64,000 nt of DNA from Bacillus sp. CECT 9360 (GCF_918741275.1 NZ_CAKKNA010000016.1:17424-81423), one strand, 5' to 3'. Shown: positions 17,454 through 26,278, counted from the stretch's first letter. A program made the numbers and translations. Notes: generated by a model not told the origin, from the letters alone.

Positions 17454-17490
17454 AAGGGGTTCGGAATGAGACCATTCCGAACCCCTTTTT
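17454..17490 (+). terminator. Terminator inside the IS remnant
   Basis: Perfect stem GGGGTTCGGAATG / CATTCCGAACCCC followed by TTTTT, about 65 bp after the transposase fragment. Confidence 0.85.
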
Positions 17491-17539
17491 GTCGACAATC
17501 TGAAATGGCCATTTTCTAAATGGCCATTTTTATCGTATA

Positions 17540-18418
17540 TTAATCTTCAGCAAGATACTCTTGAAATGCACGTATGATTGAAGAATAAGCACTGTTTTCC
17601 TTCTCCCTGTTGTTGAGCATTAGCAACAGGCTTTCCAAAACGATTTTCTTCGGTGCATCTTTCCCCAGTTCCCTTTGGATTTCCGATAGCACCTCGAGTT
17701 TCTTTCTTTTCTTATTTTCGTCTGGCTGATTTTTGATGAATTCAATCTGCAAGGCAATCATACTTTGCAGTCGCTTCTTAGTGTCAGGCTCTCGATTCAT
17801 GCAAACGCCAAATTGGATGGCTTTCAAAAGCGGGTCTTTATGTTTTAGGAAACCTTCAACAATTGAATCCAAACGATTTAATAAGAAGGGAGCGATGTCT
17901 TCCCTGATCTCACTATTTTTATCAAAAAGCAAAATGGAAATATACTGTTTTACCATGCTATCCAAAATGATTGCACTATCAACAATATATTCTTCAGGTA
18001 AATCCGGGTATAAGCGCCGAACCTTCCCGCCAAAAAAATCAAGCGAGTCTCTCCTGACAAAGTGTATAAATTGGTCAAGTTCCTCACTAATGTGTATCAT
18101 CTGTTCCCTGATAAACATTTGGATAAAGTCTTCATTAATGGTCACTTGCTCTATTTGAATATTAATTTGGTTGATATACTTTTCCTTCTCGGTTAATGAA
18201 GAATCCTTTTCCACCTCAGCGAGCTTGGACGACATTGTTTCATGGAAATATTTGAAAATGGATATTAGCAGCTCTTCCTTCGATTTAAAATAGTTATAAA
18301 AGGAACCTTTCGCCATGTCGCATCCATCCACAATTTCCTGGACGGATGTGGAGTGATATCCTTTCGCTGAAAATAGTTTAACAGCGACATCGATAATTAA
18401 TTTACGTTTTTCATTCAT
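17540..18418 (-). CDS. yerO: TetR-family repressor YerO
   Basis: TetR-type regulator of 292 residues, divergent from the RND pump gene swrC exactly as yerO is in B. subtilis. The helix-turn-helix (STSVQEIVDGCDMAKGSFYNYF) occupies about residues 20-45. A large ligand-binding helical domain follows, longer than in typical 200-residue TetR proteins but in line with YerO. ATG at 18418 is used because AGGATGG lies upstream; the open frame could extend 20 codons further without support. Two matching palindromes in the divergent region are the likely targets, so it should control itself and the pump. Confidence 0.9.
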   Translation of the reverse strand: MNEKRKLIIDVAVKLFSAKGYHSTSVQEIVDGCDMAKGSFYNYFKSKEELLISIFKYFHETMSSKLAEVEKDSSLTEKEKYINQINIQIEQVTINEDFIQMFIREQMIHISEELDQFIHFVRRDSLDFFGGKVRRLYPDLPEEYIVDSAIILDSMVKQYISILLFDKNSEIREDIAPFLLNRLDSIVEGFLKHKDPLLKAIQFGVCMNREPDTKKRLQSMIALQIEFIKNQPDENKKRKKLEVLSEIQRELGKDAPKKIVLESLLLMLNNREKENSAYSSIIRAFQEYLAED

Positions 18419-18463
18419 AAGATCCATCCTAACAATAATAGATAAGTAAACCTCGACGAAGGA

Positions 18464-18477
18464 TGACTGAGCAGTCA
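18464..18477. promoter_or_regulatory. TetR operator candidate 1
   Basis: Perfect palindrome TGACTG-AG-CAGTCA, 46 bp upstream of the yerO start. It matches operator 2. Confidence 0.7.
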
Positions 18478-18585
18478 CTCTATATTCATTAATTGTATAT
18501 TAATTTTCAATAAAGAACAATAAACATACTATTATTGGCAACTTATCATTGCATTCCAAACTAATTTCCCTTATATTTTAATTTA

Positions 18586-18599
18586 TGACCGACCAGTCA
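18586..18599. promoter_or_regulatory. TetR operator candidate 2
   Basis: TGACCG-AC-CAGTCA, one base away from operator 1 in its arms, 25 bp upstream of the swrC start. Two such sites in one short divergent region are unlikely by chance. Confidence 0.7.
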
Positions 18600-18624
18600 C
18601 AATTTTAAACATGGAGGGTTTTGC

Positions 18625-21600
18625 TTGAATTCAATTATTAAGTTTTCTTTAAAGAATAAACTGGCGATATGGCTTTTAACGATCATTATTACCATTGCCG
18701 GCTTATACTCTGGATTGAATATGAAATTAGAAACGCTGCCGAGTATCTCCACACCGGTGATAAGCATTTCTTCCGTATACCCTGGAGCGGTGCCTGATGA
18801 GGTTTCGGAAAAGATTACCGATCCTATTGAGAAGAGGGTCAGTAATCTATCTGGAGTTGATGTAGTGAGCTCTACTTCAATGGCGAATTTCTCATCTATT
18901 CAAATCGAATACAACTTTGATAAGGATATGGATGAGGCTGTTGATGAAGCTAAGGAGGCAATAGGGAGCATTGAGTTCCCTGAAGGAGCACAAGAACCAA
19001 ATGTCTCTAGAATAGACATAGATGCATTTCCTGTTGCAGCACTTAGCGCAACAAATGAAAATGTAGATCTAGCTGAATTAACGAAACAAGTGGAAGAAAA
19101 CTTAGTACCTAAGCTTGAAGGATTAGACGGAGTATCGACTGTTGCCATTTCTGGACAGCAAGTGGAAGAAGCCGTTTTAACATATGACAAAGAAAAAATG
19201 GCTCAATACGGATTGGATGAACAAACCGTTAAAGGAATTGTTCAAGGCTCAAATGTATCCTTCCCTCTTGGACTCTTTAATTTCGCGGATAGCGAAAAAA
19301 CCATTGTCGTTGATGGAAATATTACAACCCTGGATGATTTAAAGAATATTGAAATCCCTGTTATCCCTGCCGCACCACAAGGCATGCCAGGTACAGCCGG
19401 GCAGAGCGCGCCACAAGGACCGGCCGCTCCTAATGCAGGCGGGCAAAGTCAGATGAACCAGGCACCGCCGGGACCAGCAGCAAGTCCGGGGCAGTCACAA
19501 GCTCCGCAAATGGAAAAAGTAAAGCTTTCTGAGATAGCGGATGTCGAGATCGTAGGTAAAGCAGAATCCGTTTCCAGAACGAACGGACAGGAATCCATTG
19601 GCATACAAGTAACAAAGTCACCTGAGGCCAATACGGTTGATGTTGTAAATGCTGTCAAAGATGAAATCAAACAGTTTGAAAAAGAATATGATGGTGCAGA
19701 GATTCATACCACATTGGATCAAGGAAAGCCGATTGAAGAAGCAGTAACAACAATGCTTGAAAAAGCGATTATCGGTGGAGTTTTTGCCGTGCTGATCATT
19801 CTTCTATTCTTAAGGAACTTCAGATCAACGATTATCTCTGTTGTTTCCATTCCATTGTCTTTACTTATGGCCATTCTTGTTTTGAAACAAATGGACATTA
19901 CCCTGAACATCATGACACTGGGTGCCATGACTGTTGCAATTGGGCGTGTTATAGATGACTCGATTGTTGTCGTTGAGAATATTTATCGGAGAATGTCTCT
20001 ATCCGGTGAACAATTAAAAGGAAAAGAACTGATTCGGGCGGCAACGAAAGAAATGTTTATCCCAATCCTTTCTTCAACCATTGTAACAGTGGCCGTTTTC
20101 TTGCCATTAGGACTTGTTCAAGGACCAGTCGGGGAATTATTTCTCCCATTTGCTTTGACAATCGTCTTCGCCCTGCTCGCTTCATTAGTGGTGGCCGTTA
20201 CGATTGTACCAGCGATGGCCCACTCTTTATTTAAAAAGGGCTTAAAAGGTAAATCCCACGAGAACAAACCAGGAAGGCTGTCTGGCTTTTACCGTAAAGT
20301 GTTAACTTGGTCATTGAACCATAAACTGATTACATTTGGATTAGCAATCGTCCTCTTGGTTTCAAGTTTATTCCTCGTTCCAGTCATCGGGGTAAGCTTT
20401 ATACCAGCTGAGGAAGAAAAAACGATGATTATCACATATAAGCCTGCTCCAGGAGAAAAGTTAGAAGATATTGAAGCAGCAACTGAACAATCAGAGAAAT
20501 ACTTTATGGATAGAAAAAACGTTGATTCGATCCAATACACGATCGGTGGAGAAAATCCAATGACTATGGGTCCTGATAATTCAGCGTTGTTCTATGTGAT
20601 GTATGACCCGGATACAGAGAATTTTGAGAAAGAAAAAGAGAAAGTAATCCAAGATCTTCAAGATTTCTCTTCACAAGGTGAATGGAAATCACAAGACTTT
20701 ACTGGTGCCGGTGCAAGTAACGAGCTGAGCTTGAATGTATACGGCAATAATATCGAGCAAATTCAGCCAATCGTTGAAGAAACAATGAGCATCCTTGAAG
20801 ATCACGATGACTTGAAAGATGTGGATTCCAGTATCTCTGAGTCCTATGATCAATACACGATTGTTGCTAATCAGGAAAAGCTAAGTGATTTAGGCATTAC
20901 GGCCGCTCAGATTGGTATGGCACTATCAAATACCGGTGAACGCGAGACATTAACGACGATCAATAATGATGATAAAGAAGTTAATGTATATATTGACGCG
21001 CAAGCTGATCAATATGATGATAAACAGGATTTAGAAAATAAAACGATTACCTCCCCTCTTGGTATGGAGATTCAGCTTAAAGACGTAGTCGAAATCAAAG
21101 AAGGGAAATCATCTGATACGATAATGAAGCGGGATGGAAAAATCTATGCGTCAGTTTCCGCTAAAATCAAAACAGATGATGTTTCAAAAGTAACAGCCGA
21201 TGTGACAAAGGAAATTGAAGATATCGACCTGCCAGGAAGCGCAAGCATCTCATTCGGCGGAGTAACCGAACAAATTAACGAATCGTTTACTCAGCTTGGA
21301 TTAGCGATGTTAGCGGCAATCGCCATCGTATACTTGGTGTTAGTCATCACGTTCCATGGCGGCCTGGCACCGATAGCCATTCTCTTCTCACTACCATTCA
21401 CAATTATCGGCGGACTATTGGGCTTGCTCATCGCTGGTGAAACCATTAGTGTTTCTGCCCTTATCGGAGCATTAATGCTGATAGGAATCGTCGTGACAAA
21501 TGCGATTGTCTTAATTGACCGAGTTATTCACAAGGAGGAAGCCGGCAGCTCGACAAGAGAAGCTTTGCTGGAAGCCGGGGAGACACGTCTCCGTCCGATC

Positions 21601-21801
21601 TTGATGACGGCAATCGCTACTGTTGGAGCATTAATCCCGCTGGCAATTGGATCGGGTGGCGGTGGACTTGTTTCGAAAGGACTTGGCGTTACTGTTATTG
21701 GCGGGCTAATAAGCTCTACACTTTTAACACTTGTCATTGTTCCGGTCGTATACGAATTCATCACTAAATTCCGCAAAAAGAAAGAAACAGAAGCAGAATA
21801 A
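18625..21801 (+). CDS. swrC: RND multidrug/surfactin exporter SwrC (YerP)
   Basis: Resistance-nodulation-division pump of 1058 residues in the cytoplasmic membrane, driven by proton entry. Relatives export surfactin, long-chain fatty acids and acriflavine. Twelve membrane helices in two repeats are visible, with two large outside loops after helices 1 and 7 and the helix-4 acidic pair in GRVIDDSIVVVENI. The first outside loop has a low-complexity insert rich in Pro, Gln, Gly and Ala at about residues 250-292. The TTG start has GGAGGG upstream. The divergent yerO and its operators indicate TetR control. A terminator follows at once, so it is monocistronic. Confidence 0.94.
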   Translation: MNSIIKFSLKNKLAIWLLTIIITIAGLYSGLNMKLETLPSISTPVISISSVYPGAVPDEVSEKITDPIEKRVSNLSGVDVVSSTSMANFSSIQIEYNFDKDMDEAVDEAKEAIGSIEFPEGAQEPNVSRIDIDAFPVAALSATNENVDLAELTKQVEENLVPKLEGLDGVSTVAISGQQVEEAVLTYDKEKMAQYGLDEQTVKGIVQGSNVSFPLGLFNFADSEKTIVVDGNITTLDDLKNIEIPVIPAAPQGMPGTAGQSAPQGPAAPNAGGQSQMNQAPPGPAASPGQSQAPQMEKVKLSEIADVEIVGKAESVSRTNGQESIGIQVTKSPEANTVDVVNAVKDEIKQFEKEYDGAEIHTTLDQGKPIEEAVTTMLEKAIIGGVFAVLIILLFLRNFRSTIISVVSIPLSLLMAILVLKQMDITLNIMTLGAMTVAIGRVIDDSIVVVENIYRRMSLSGEQLKGKELIRAATKEMFIPILSSTIVTVAVFLPLGLVQGPVGELFLPFALTIVFALLASLVVAVTIVPAMAHSLFKKGLKGKSHENKPGRLSGFYRKVLTWSLNHKLITFGLAIVLLVSSLFLVPVIGVSFIPAEEEKTMIITYKPAPGEKLEDIEAATEQSEKYFMDRKNVDSIQYTIGGENPMTMGPDNSALFYVMYDPDTENFEKEKEKVIQDLQDFSSQGEWKSQDFTGAGASNELSLNVYGNNIEQIQPIVEETMSILEDHDDLKDVDSSISESYDQYTIVANQEKLSDLGITAAQIGMALSNTGERETLTTINNDDKEVNVYIDAQADQYDDKQDLENKTITSPLGMEIQLKDVVEIKEGKSSDTIMKRDGKIYASVSAKIKTDDVSKVTADVTKEIEDIDLPGSASISFGGVTEQINESFTQLGLAMLAAIAIVYLVLVITFHGGLAPIAILFSLPFTIIGGLLGLLIAGETISVSALIGALMLIGIVVTNAIVLIDRVIHKEEAGSSTREALLEAGETRLRPILMTAIATVGALIPLAIGSGGGGLVSKGLGVTVIGGLISSTLLTLVIVPVVYEFITKFRKKKETEAE

Positions 21802-21813
21802 TATAAGTCAGCA

Positions 21814-21843
21814 AAAGGGGCCCCATCAGCGGCCCCTTTTTTG
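21814..21843 (+). terminator. swrC terminator
   Basis: Stem AAAGGGGCC / GGCCCCTTT followed by TTTTTT. Confidence 0.9.
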
Positions 21844-21856
21844 TATGCATTTTTTC

Positions 21857-21876
21857 TTAATCAAACGTTTGATTAA
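21857..21876. repeat. Perfect 20-bp palindrome, copy 1
   Basis: TTAATCAAACGTTTGATTAA reads the same on both strands. It includes the stop codon and last codons of speD. An identical copy lies at 52945-52964. Confidence 0.85.
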
Positions 21877-22675
21877 TATTCTTCCCATAAAATATTTCAT
21901 CCATTTCTATTTTCAATCTCTCCGTTATCTCTTCTATCTCCTCTGGTTGAAGCTTTTCCTTTGTGTACCCGAATAGATAGTTGTTTAGATCAAACTCTTT
22001 CAACTTACATTTCGTGTGAAAAATATTTTCTTGATAGACGTTTACATCAATCATGTCATATATGCTTTTTATACTCTCTGGGATGTAATTTTGGATAGAA
22101 GTAATATCGTGGTCAATAAATAGCTTGTGACCGCTAATATCTCTCGTAAAGCCCCGGACCCTGTAATCAATCGTCATAATATCTGTATCAAACGAATGAA
22201 TCAGATAATTCAGCGCTTTAAGCGGTGAAATCTCCCCACATGTAGAGACGTCAATATCCGCTCTGAACGTACTGATCCCTTCATCTGGATGATACTCAGG
22301 ATACGTATGAACCGTTATATGGCTTTTATCCAACTGCATAACAACCGAATCCGGAAGAGGTCCGGGCGATTCATCGTATGATTCAGTCGGAACTTCCACA
22401 ATCGGACCCTCCGAAACCAAAATGGTGACACTTGCTCCCTGTGGCACATAATCCTGTTTAGCAATATTTAATACATGCGCCCCAATAATATCCGATACCG
22501 TTTTTAAAATTTTCGTTAATCTGTCTGCATTGTATTGTTCATCTATGTATTCGAGATAGGCTTCACGTTCTTCTTTTGTCCTTGTATAGCAAATGTCATA
22601 CATATTAAAGCTTAATGATTTTGTCAGATTATTAAATCCATGCAATTCGATACGCTGCTCTGATGTTAGTCCCAT
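21857..22675 (-). CDS. speD: S-adenosylmethionine decarboxylase, E. coli type
   Basis: Pyruvoyl enzyme that decarboxylates S-adenosylmethionine, giving the aminopropyl donor for spermidine synthesis. The 272-residue protein aligns by eye along its length with E. coli Spe[70 protein letters not shown]. The self-cleavage site is QLDKSHI, making Ser118 the pyruvoyl precursor. This is the long enterobacterial class. B. subtilis uses a much shorter class, so a second copy or acquisition is possible. GGGG precedes the ATG. A spermidine uptake operon (potABCD) lies 15 kb away. Confidence 0.95.
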   Translation of the reverse strand: MGLTSEQRIELHGFNNLTKSLSFNMYDICYTRTKEEREAYLEYIDEQYNADRLTKILKTVSDIIGAHVLNIAKQDYVPQGASVTILVSEGPIVEVPTESYDESPGPLPDSVVMQLDKSHITVHTYPEYHPDEGISTFRADIDVSTCGEISPLKALNYLIHSFDTDIMTIDYRVRGFTRDISGHKLFIDHDITSIQNYIPESIKSIYDMIDVNVYQENIFHTKCKLKEFDLNNYLFGYTKEKLQPEEIEEITERLKIEMDEIFYGKNINQTFD

Positions 22676-22810
22676 GGTTTACTTCCCCTTATTCATTATT
22701 GATGTCCCAAACCTAAATATTTTTATGATACCCATTGATATTGGGACTTACTCGACTTATTGGGTTTCAGAATACGGTAAGGTGTAGGAAAAAATTGAGG
22801 AGGCGTTATT

Positions 22811-23113
22811 TTGAATTACCATAATGTAAATCCTGAAGAACAGAACACATTTCCAAACGACTTTAATTACGCTGGACAAATAGATGAAAGGCAACAACAA
22901 CAGTCTTATTATTACCCACGCCCTCGTCCTAGGCCACGCCCTAGACCAAGACCATACTACCCTTACTACCCTTACTACCCTTACTATCCTTATTACTACC
23001 CACGTCCACGTCCTTATTACCCTTGGTATGGATATGGTGGAGGTTATGGCGGTGGTTATGGCGGTGGATACGGAGGATATGGTGGTGGATATGGAGACGA
23101 CTACAATGATTAA
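22811..23113 (+). CDS. Low-complexity Pro/Arg/Tyr/Gly-rich protein, coat-like
   Basis: A 100-residue protein of three parts: an ordinary acidic start (about 30 residues, ending QQQQ), a run of PR dipeptides followed by PYY repeats (residues about 36-70), and a C-terminal YGGG-rich tail ending DDYND. Such composition is seen in spore coat and other structural surface proteins, but no family is assigned. TTG at 22811 follows GAGGAGG at good distance, and a strong terminator follows, so the gene looks real. The repeats could readily vary in length between strains. Confidence 0.8.
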   Translation: MNYHNVNPEEQNTFPNDFNYAGQIDERQQQQSYYYPRPRPRPRPRPRPYYPYYPYYPYYPYYYPRPRPYYPWYGYGGGYGGGYGGGYGGYGGGYGDDYND

Positions 23114-23137
23114 TTGTCAAGGGCTCCTAAGGCAATA

Positions 23138-23171
23138 AGAAAAACCGTCCGTTGACTCGGACGGTTTTTAC
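23138..23171 (+). terminator. Terminator of the coat-like gene
   Basis: Stem AAAACCGTCCG / CGGACGGTTTT ending in TTTTT. Confidence 0.9.
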
Positions 23172-23385
23172 TTTGGTTACTGTTCTTGAACTAAAAAAAT
23201 GTCCACTATTTCGGGTCTTCGTTAAAAAGAAATTTTATCGATGTTCAACCCGTTGACATAGTGTTCAACCAGATGCTACTATTAAAACCAAGTAAATCAA
23301 TAGGAATAATTAATTTATCTAAATAAAATATGGCTCATACTATTAAATTATTACTCCCACTCTACTGTTTGAAAGGAGATTTCAC

Positions 23386-24141
23386 ATGACTACAACACAA
23401 GTAATCCCTGGTGCTGAACCTTACTTTATTTCCGGCAATTCTGCCGGAATCCTGATCATCCATGGCTTTAATGGGACCCCGCAGAGCATGGAATATCTGG
23501 GCAAGAAATTTTCCAACCAAGGCTTTACTGTCTACTCGTTAAGGTTAAAAGGGCACGGTACACATGAGGAAGAAATGGAGTCATGCAGCTATCAGGATTG
23601 GATCGAAAATGTTGCAGCAGGATATTCCCGGTTAAAACAAACATGCAGCAACATTTATGTAATCGGTCAATCGATGGGTGGGGCTTTGGCTCTGGACTTG
23701 GCTGGTGAGGTTGATTGCGATGGCGTTATAGCCATAAACGCCGCTTTGCAGGTCCCTGATTATGAACCTTACAGAAATTTTACCGCTCCACGGTTCATTC
23801 CGGATGAAAAACCCGATATCAACGATGGCGACGCTTTCGAAATCACTTACCCACAGGTTCCGATCAAAGCGATTAATGAACTTCTTTCATTGATGGACAG
23901 AGTTAAAAAAGCGTTGCACAAAGTATATTGTCCGGTTCTTTTATTTCATTCTCCCGAGGATCATGTTGTACCTGAACATTGTTCTTATGAAATCTACCAT
24001 CTTGTCTCTTCAAAAGAAAAGCATATGGTCTCACTTAATCATTCTTATCATGTCGCATCACTTGATTATGACAAAGATAAAATCGCTGAAGCTGTCCTTT
24101 CTTTTTTGAAAGACCGGGGCGAGGACATTCTTGTTTCATAA
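23386..24141 (+). CDS. Alpha/beta hydrolase, monoacylglycerol lipase/carboxylesterase type
   Basis: Serine hydrolase of 251 residues with the alpha/beta fold. The oxyanion region is ILIIHGFNGTPQSM, the nucleophile serine lies in VIGQSMGGAL, the acid is probably the aspartate of HSPEDHVVP, and the histidine is in NHSYHVASLD. Length and motifs match the small Bacillus monoacylglycerol lipases and the Est30/YvaK carboxylesterases. No signal peptide, so it acts in the cytoplasm. AAAGGAG precedes the ATG. It appears to be a single-gene unit. The natural substrate is unknown, most likely short or medium acyl esters. Confidence 0.9.
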   Translation: MTTTQVIPGAEPYFISGNSAGILIIHGFNGTPQSMEYLGKKFSNQGFTVYSLRLKGHGTHEEEMESCSYQDWIENVAAGYSRLKQTCSNIYVIGQSMGGALALDLAGEVDCDGVIAINAALQVPDYEPYRNFTAPRFIPDEKPDINDGDAFEITYPQVPIKAINELLSLMDRVKKALHKVYCPVLLFHSPEDHVVPEHCSYEIYHLVSSKEKHMVSLNHSYHVASLDYDKDKIAEAVLSFLKDRGEDILVS

Positions 24142-24186
24142 CATAAGCTTATCCTTAAATGGTTTCTATTTCCTTTTCCTTATGGC

Positions 24187-24211
24187 GTTTATCTATGAGC
24201 GGCACGGGTAT
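24187..24211 (+). promoter_or_regulatory. Sigma-B-type promoter of csbD
   Basis: GTTTAT, 13-bp spacer, GGGTAT matches the general-stress (sigma-B) consensus GTTTAA-N12-14-GGGTAT. It lies 32 bp before the csbD start, and csbD genes belong to the sigma-B regulon in relatives. Confidence 0.8.
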
Positions 24212-24243
24212 TGGTATAGTAACAACTTTAAGGAGGAGTCATG

Positions 24244-24408
24244 ATGAACGATTTATCTGATAAAGTAAAAAGCACGGTCAACAAGGTGAAAGGTGAAGCA
24301 AAGGATCAGACCGGTAATGCGAAGAATGATCCTGGGCTTCAAGCTGAAGGAAAAATGGATAAATTAAAAGGAAATATCCAAGAAGAAATCAGCAAGCTAA
24401 AAAAATGA
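24244..24408 (+). CDS. CsbD-family stress protein
   Basis: A 54-residue, highly charged protein (MNDLSDKVKSTVNKVKGEAK at the N-terminus, then KDQTGNAKNDPGLQAEGKMD) with the repeated K(V)KGE and LKGNIQEE motifs of the CsbD family, general stress proteins of unknown biochemical role. ATG at 24244 is preferred over the ATG three bases earlier, as it lies seven bases from AGGAGG. A sigma-B-type promoter lies upstream and a long perfect terminator downstream. Confidence 0.9.
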   Translation: MNDLSDKVKSTVNKVKGEAKDQTGNAKNDPGLQAEGKMDKLKGNIQEEISKLKK

Positions 24409-24413
24409 TCCAA

Positions 24414-24472
24414 AAAGTACCCTATAGAGTAGACTTTTTATAATTGTCTACTCTATAGGGTACTTTTATTAT
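24414..24472 (+). terminator. csbD terminator
   Basis: Very long stem (AAGTACCCTATAGAGTAGAC and its exact inverse) around a T-rich loop, ending TTTTATT. Confidence 0.92.
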
Positions 24473-24521
24473 CCAAACCGGGACTTTACAAAGAGTACAT
24501 TTCATACCCCCTGCAGTCTTT

Positions 24522-25829
24522 TTATATCTCTGACCCTATACTTTCCACTTCTACATAAAGAATATGATGGCCATCTAATTCTTTCACTTTAAATAGATAT
24601 CCGCCAAACTCTAAGACATCATCCATTTGGACATCAGACTTTTCGGTGAGGATCCAACCTCCCAATGTATCAATATCCTGTTCAGGCATTTCAATTCCAA
24701 GTGTATCACTAACTTCATGGATGAGCATCTTTGCGTCAAAAATATAATGGTTTTCTTTTAGTTTTTGAATGAGCGGCCGTTCATCCTGGTCAAATTCGTC
24801 ACGGATTTCCCCGACAATTTCCTCCAATATATCTTCAACCGTCACAAGGCCTGCTGTCCCACCGTACTCATCTGATAAGATCGCCATATGCGTACCCTCT
24901 TTTTGCATCTTCAAGAGCAAATCATGAATGGGACTCTTCTCAAGCACTCGAATAATAGGTGTCATAAAATCCTCTACCTTTAAGGTAGCTGCGTTCTTTT
25001 CGGTAATGGTAGCTATATAAAGAGTTTTAATATTTACCATACCGATAACATTGTCTTTATCGCCATCCGTAACTGGGTAGCGGGTAAACTTTTCTTTTTG
25101 GATGATATCAATGATTTCTGGAAGATGTATATCCTTTTCAATCGTTATCATGGCCGTACGCGGAACCATGATTTCCTTAGCAATTCTTTCATCGAATTCA
25201 AAGATTTTATTTACATACTTGAATTCAGACTGGTTGATTTCACCGCTTTCGTAACTATCCGACAAAATCATCCGAAGCTCTTCCTCAGAATGTGCTACTT
25301 CCTTTTCGGAGGCCGGTTTCAAACCAAATAGACCAGTTAAAACTCTTGCCGAACCATTTAATACCCAAATAAAAGGAAACAGAATACGGTAAAACAAGAT
25401 TAACGGTTTAGCGAACAACAATGTAATTTGTTCAGCTTTTTGAATGGCCGCCGTTTTTGGTGCCAATTCCCCGACAACAACATGAATGTAAGTCATGAAG
25501 AAAAACGCAATGAAAAAAGATAAAAGATGAGCAGCAGAATCATTTAGCTCCATTCTTTCAAAAAGGGGACGGAATAATTGCTCTACTGTCGGTTCACCAA
25601 GCCAACCAAGTCCTAAAGCGGTCACTGTAATGCCCAATCGACAAGCTGACAAGTACTCATCTAAACGAGTAGTGACTTTCTTTGCCGCAAGTGCATTTCT
25701 GTGGCCTTCTTCTACCAATTGATTAATTCGGGAACTTCTTACCTTTACAATCGCAAACTCTGAAGCTACGAAAAAAGCTGTCAAAGCGATCAAAATGACT
25801 ACCATTACTAGTTTTATTGCTATGTCCAA
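24522..25829 (-). CDS. mpfA: CorC/HlyC-family transporter, probable magnesium exporter MpfA (YhdP)
   Basis: Membrane protein of 435 residues with the DUF21 (CNNM) membrane domain at the N-terminus (about residues 1-200, including [15 protein letters not shown] and VVGELAPKT), a CBS pair (IMVPRTAM to [11 protein letters not shown]) and a C-terminal CorC_HlyC domain ([10 protein letters not shown]). B. subtilis YhdP and S. aureus MpfA of this type are reported to remove excess magnesium. The reading frame starts at TTG 25829. No ribosome site is next to it; AGGAGGTG lies about 70 bases upstream, separated from the start by a long hairpin (see the leader entry). Confidence 0.88.
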   Translation of the reverse strand: MDIAIKLVMVVILIALTAFFVASEFAIVKVRSSRINQLVEEGHRNALAAKKVTTRLDEYLSACRLGITVTALGLGWLGEPTVEQLFRPLFERMELNDSAAHLLSFFIAFFFMTYIHVVVGELAPKTAAIQKAEQITLLFAKPLILFYRILFPFIWVLNGSARVLTGLFGLKPASEKEVAHSEEELRMILSDSYESGEINQSEFKYVNKIFEFDERIAKEIMVPRTAMITIEKDIHLPEIIDIIQKEKFTRYPVTDGDKDNVIGMVNIKTLYIATITEKNAATLKVEDFMTPIIRVLEKSPIHDLLLKMQKEGTHMAILSDEYGGTAGLVTVEDILEEIVGEIRDEFDQDERPLIQKLKENHYIFDAKMLIHEVSDTLGIEMPEQDIDTLGGWILTEKSDVQMDDVLEFGGYLFKVKELDGHHILYVEVESIGSEI

Positions 25830-25836
25830 TGTATTA

Positions 25837-25902
25837 GGGAAGACCTATGAATCAAATTCGTTCAACGTTGATTCGCCTTGAGGTCCTTCCCAGGCACCTC
25901 CT
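25837..25902 (-). promoter_or_regulatory. Structured leader of mpfA with distant ribosome site
   Basis: On the minus strand AGGAGGTG (25902-25895) is followed by GGGAAGGACCT (25891-25881), which pairs with AGGTCTTCCC (25846-25837; ten pairs, one bulged G). Inside, GAATCAA pairs with TTGATTC. After the hairpin come seven bases and the TTG start. Folding would bring the ribosome site to about 12 unpaired bases from the start codon. Confidence 0.65.
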
Positions 25903-26043
25903 ACAATGCGGAAATTAATATTCTAACGATACAGAAGCATCTTTTTTCAGTTCTCCCTTTAATATTATACCGAATGCTGTCGACACGCACGAATTTTTTG
26001 GCTAAAGGCTGAACATATTGGAAGTCTTTGATACATCTACATG

Positions 26044-26078
26044 AAAAAACCGACCTTCCGAAAAACCGGAAAATCGGT
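26044..26078 (-). terminator. Terminator of the 39-residue zinc-ribbon gene
   Basis: Minus-strand stem ACCGA-TTTCCGG / CGGAA-TCGGT followed by TTTTTT, about 80 bp after the stop at 26159. Confidence 0.75.
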
Positions 26079-26158
26079 GCCTTGGATAGAAGTATTTAGA
26101 ATGAATGCGGAAAGATAGGACATATAAGCAGAGCTTCTAAAAAATCTAGTCGTATGGA

Positions 26159-26278
26159 TTATTTCTTCGATTTCCCGTTATGCCGGTCTCTTACAATCTT
26201 TGGACCGCAATCACAGAGGATCGAATGTTTTAATTTCTTCAAAGGTTTACCGCATGTATCACATATCTTTGTTTGCAT
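26159..26278 (-). CDS. 39-residue zinc-ribbon-like protein
   Basis: Small basic protein beginning MQTKICDTCGKPLKK, with cysteines at 6, 9, 22 and 24 (CDTC and CDC), a likely zinc knuckle, and a lysine-rich tail ending NGKSKK. The ATG follows GGAGG at seven bases and a terminator lies downstream, so it is very probably expressed. I do not know a named function. Confidence 0.78.
   Translation of the reverse strand: MQTKICDTCGKPLKKLKHSILCDCGPKIVRDRHNGKSKK

Larger units (their letters stand above)
16836..17531. mobile_element. Remnant of an IS1182-type element bounded by inverted repeats
   Basis: The two ends are inverted copies of about 40 bp: two AAATGGCCATTT palindromes separated by a few bases, then TTTCAGACTGTAGACA on the left and (inverted) TTTCAGATTGTCGACA on the right. 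Between them lie a separate 130-bp repeat, the last part of a transposase gene and its terminator. Most of the transposase gene is deleted. No convincing target duplication was seen. Confidence 0.72.

Noticed and set aside
22884..23138. Second frame within the coat-like gene
   Set aside because: Arises from the repetitive codons of the real gene, and its start lies within that gene without a ribosome site.
23238..23270. Further word array (GTTCAACC twice, 20 bp apart)
   Set aside because: Only two copies, too few to call, although the 20-bp spacing fits the other arrays.
23170..23385. Gene between the coat-like protein and the esterase
   Set aside because: No open frame with a ribosome site was found in this stretch.
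25837..25920. M-box or manganese riboswitch before mpfA
   Set aside because: The leader has a clear hairpin but none of the conserved blocks that I know for either class.
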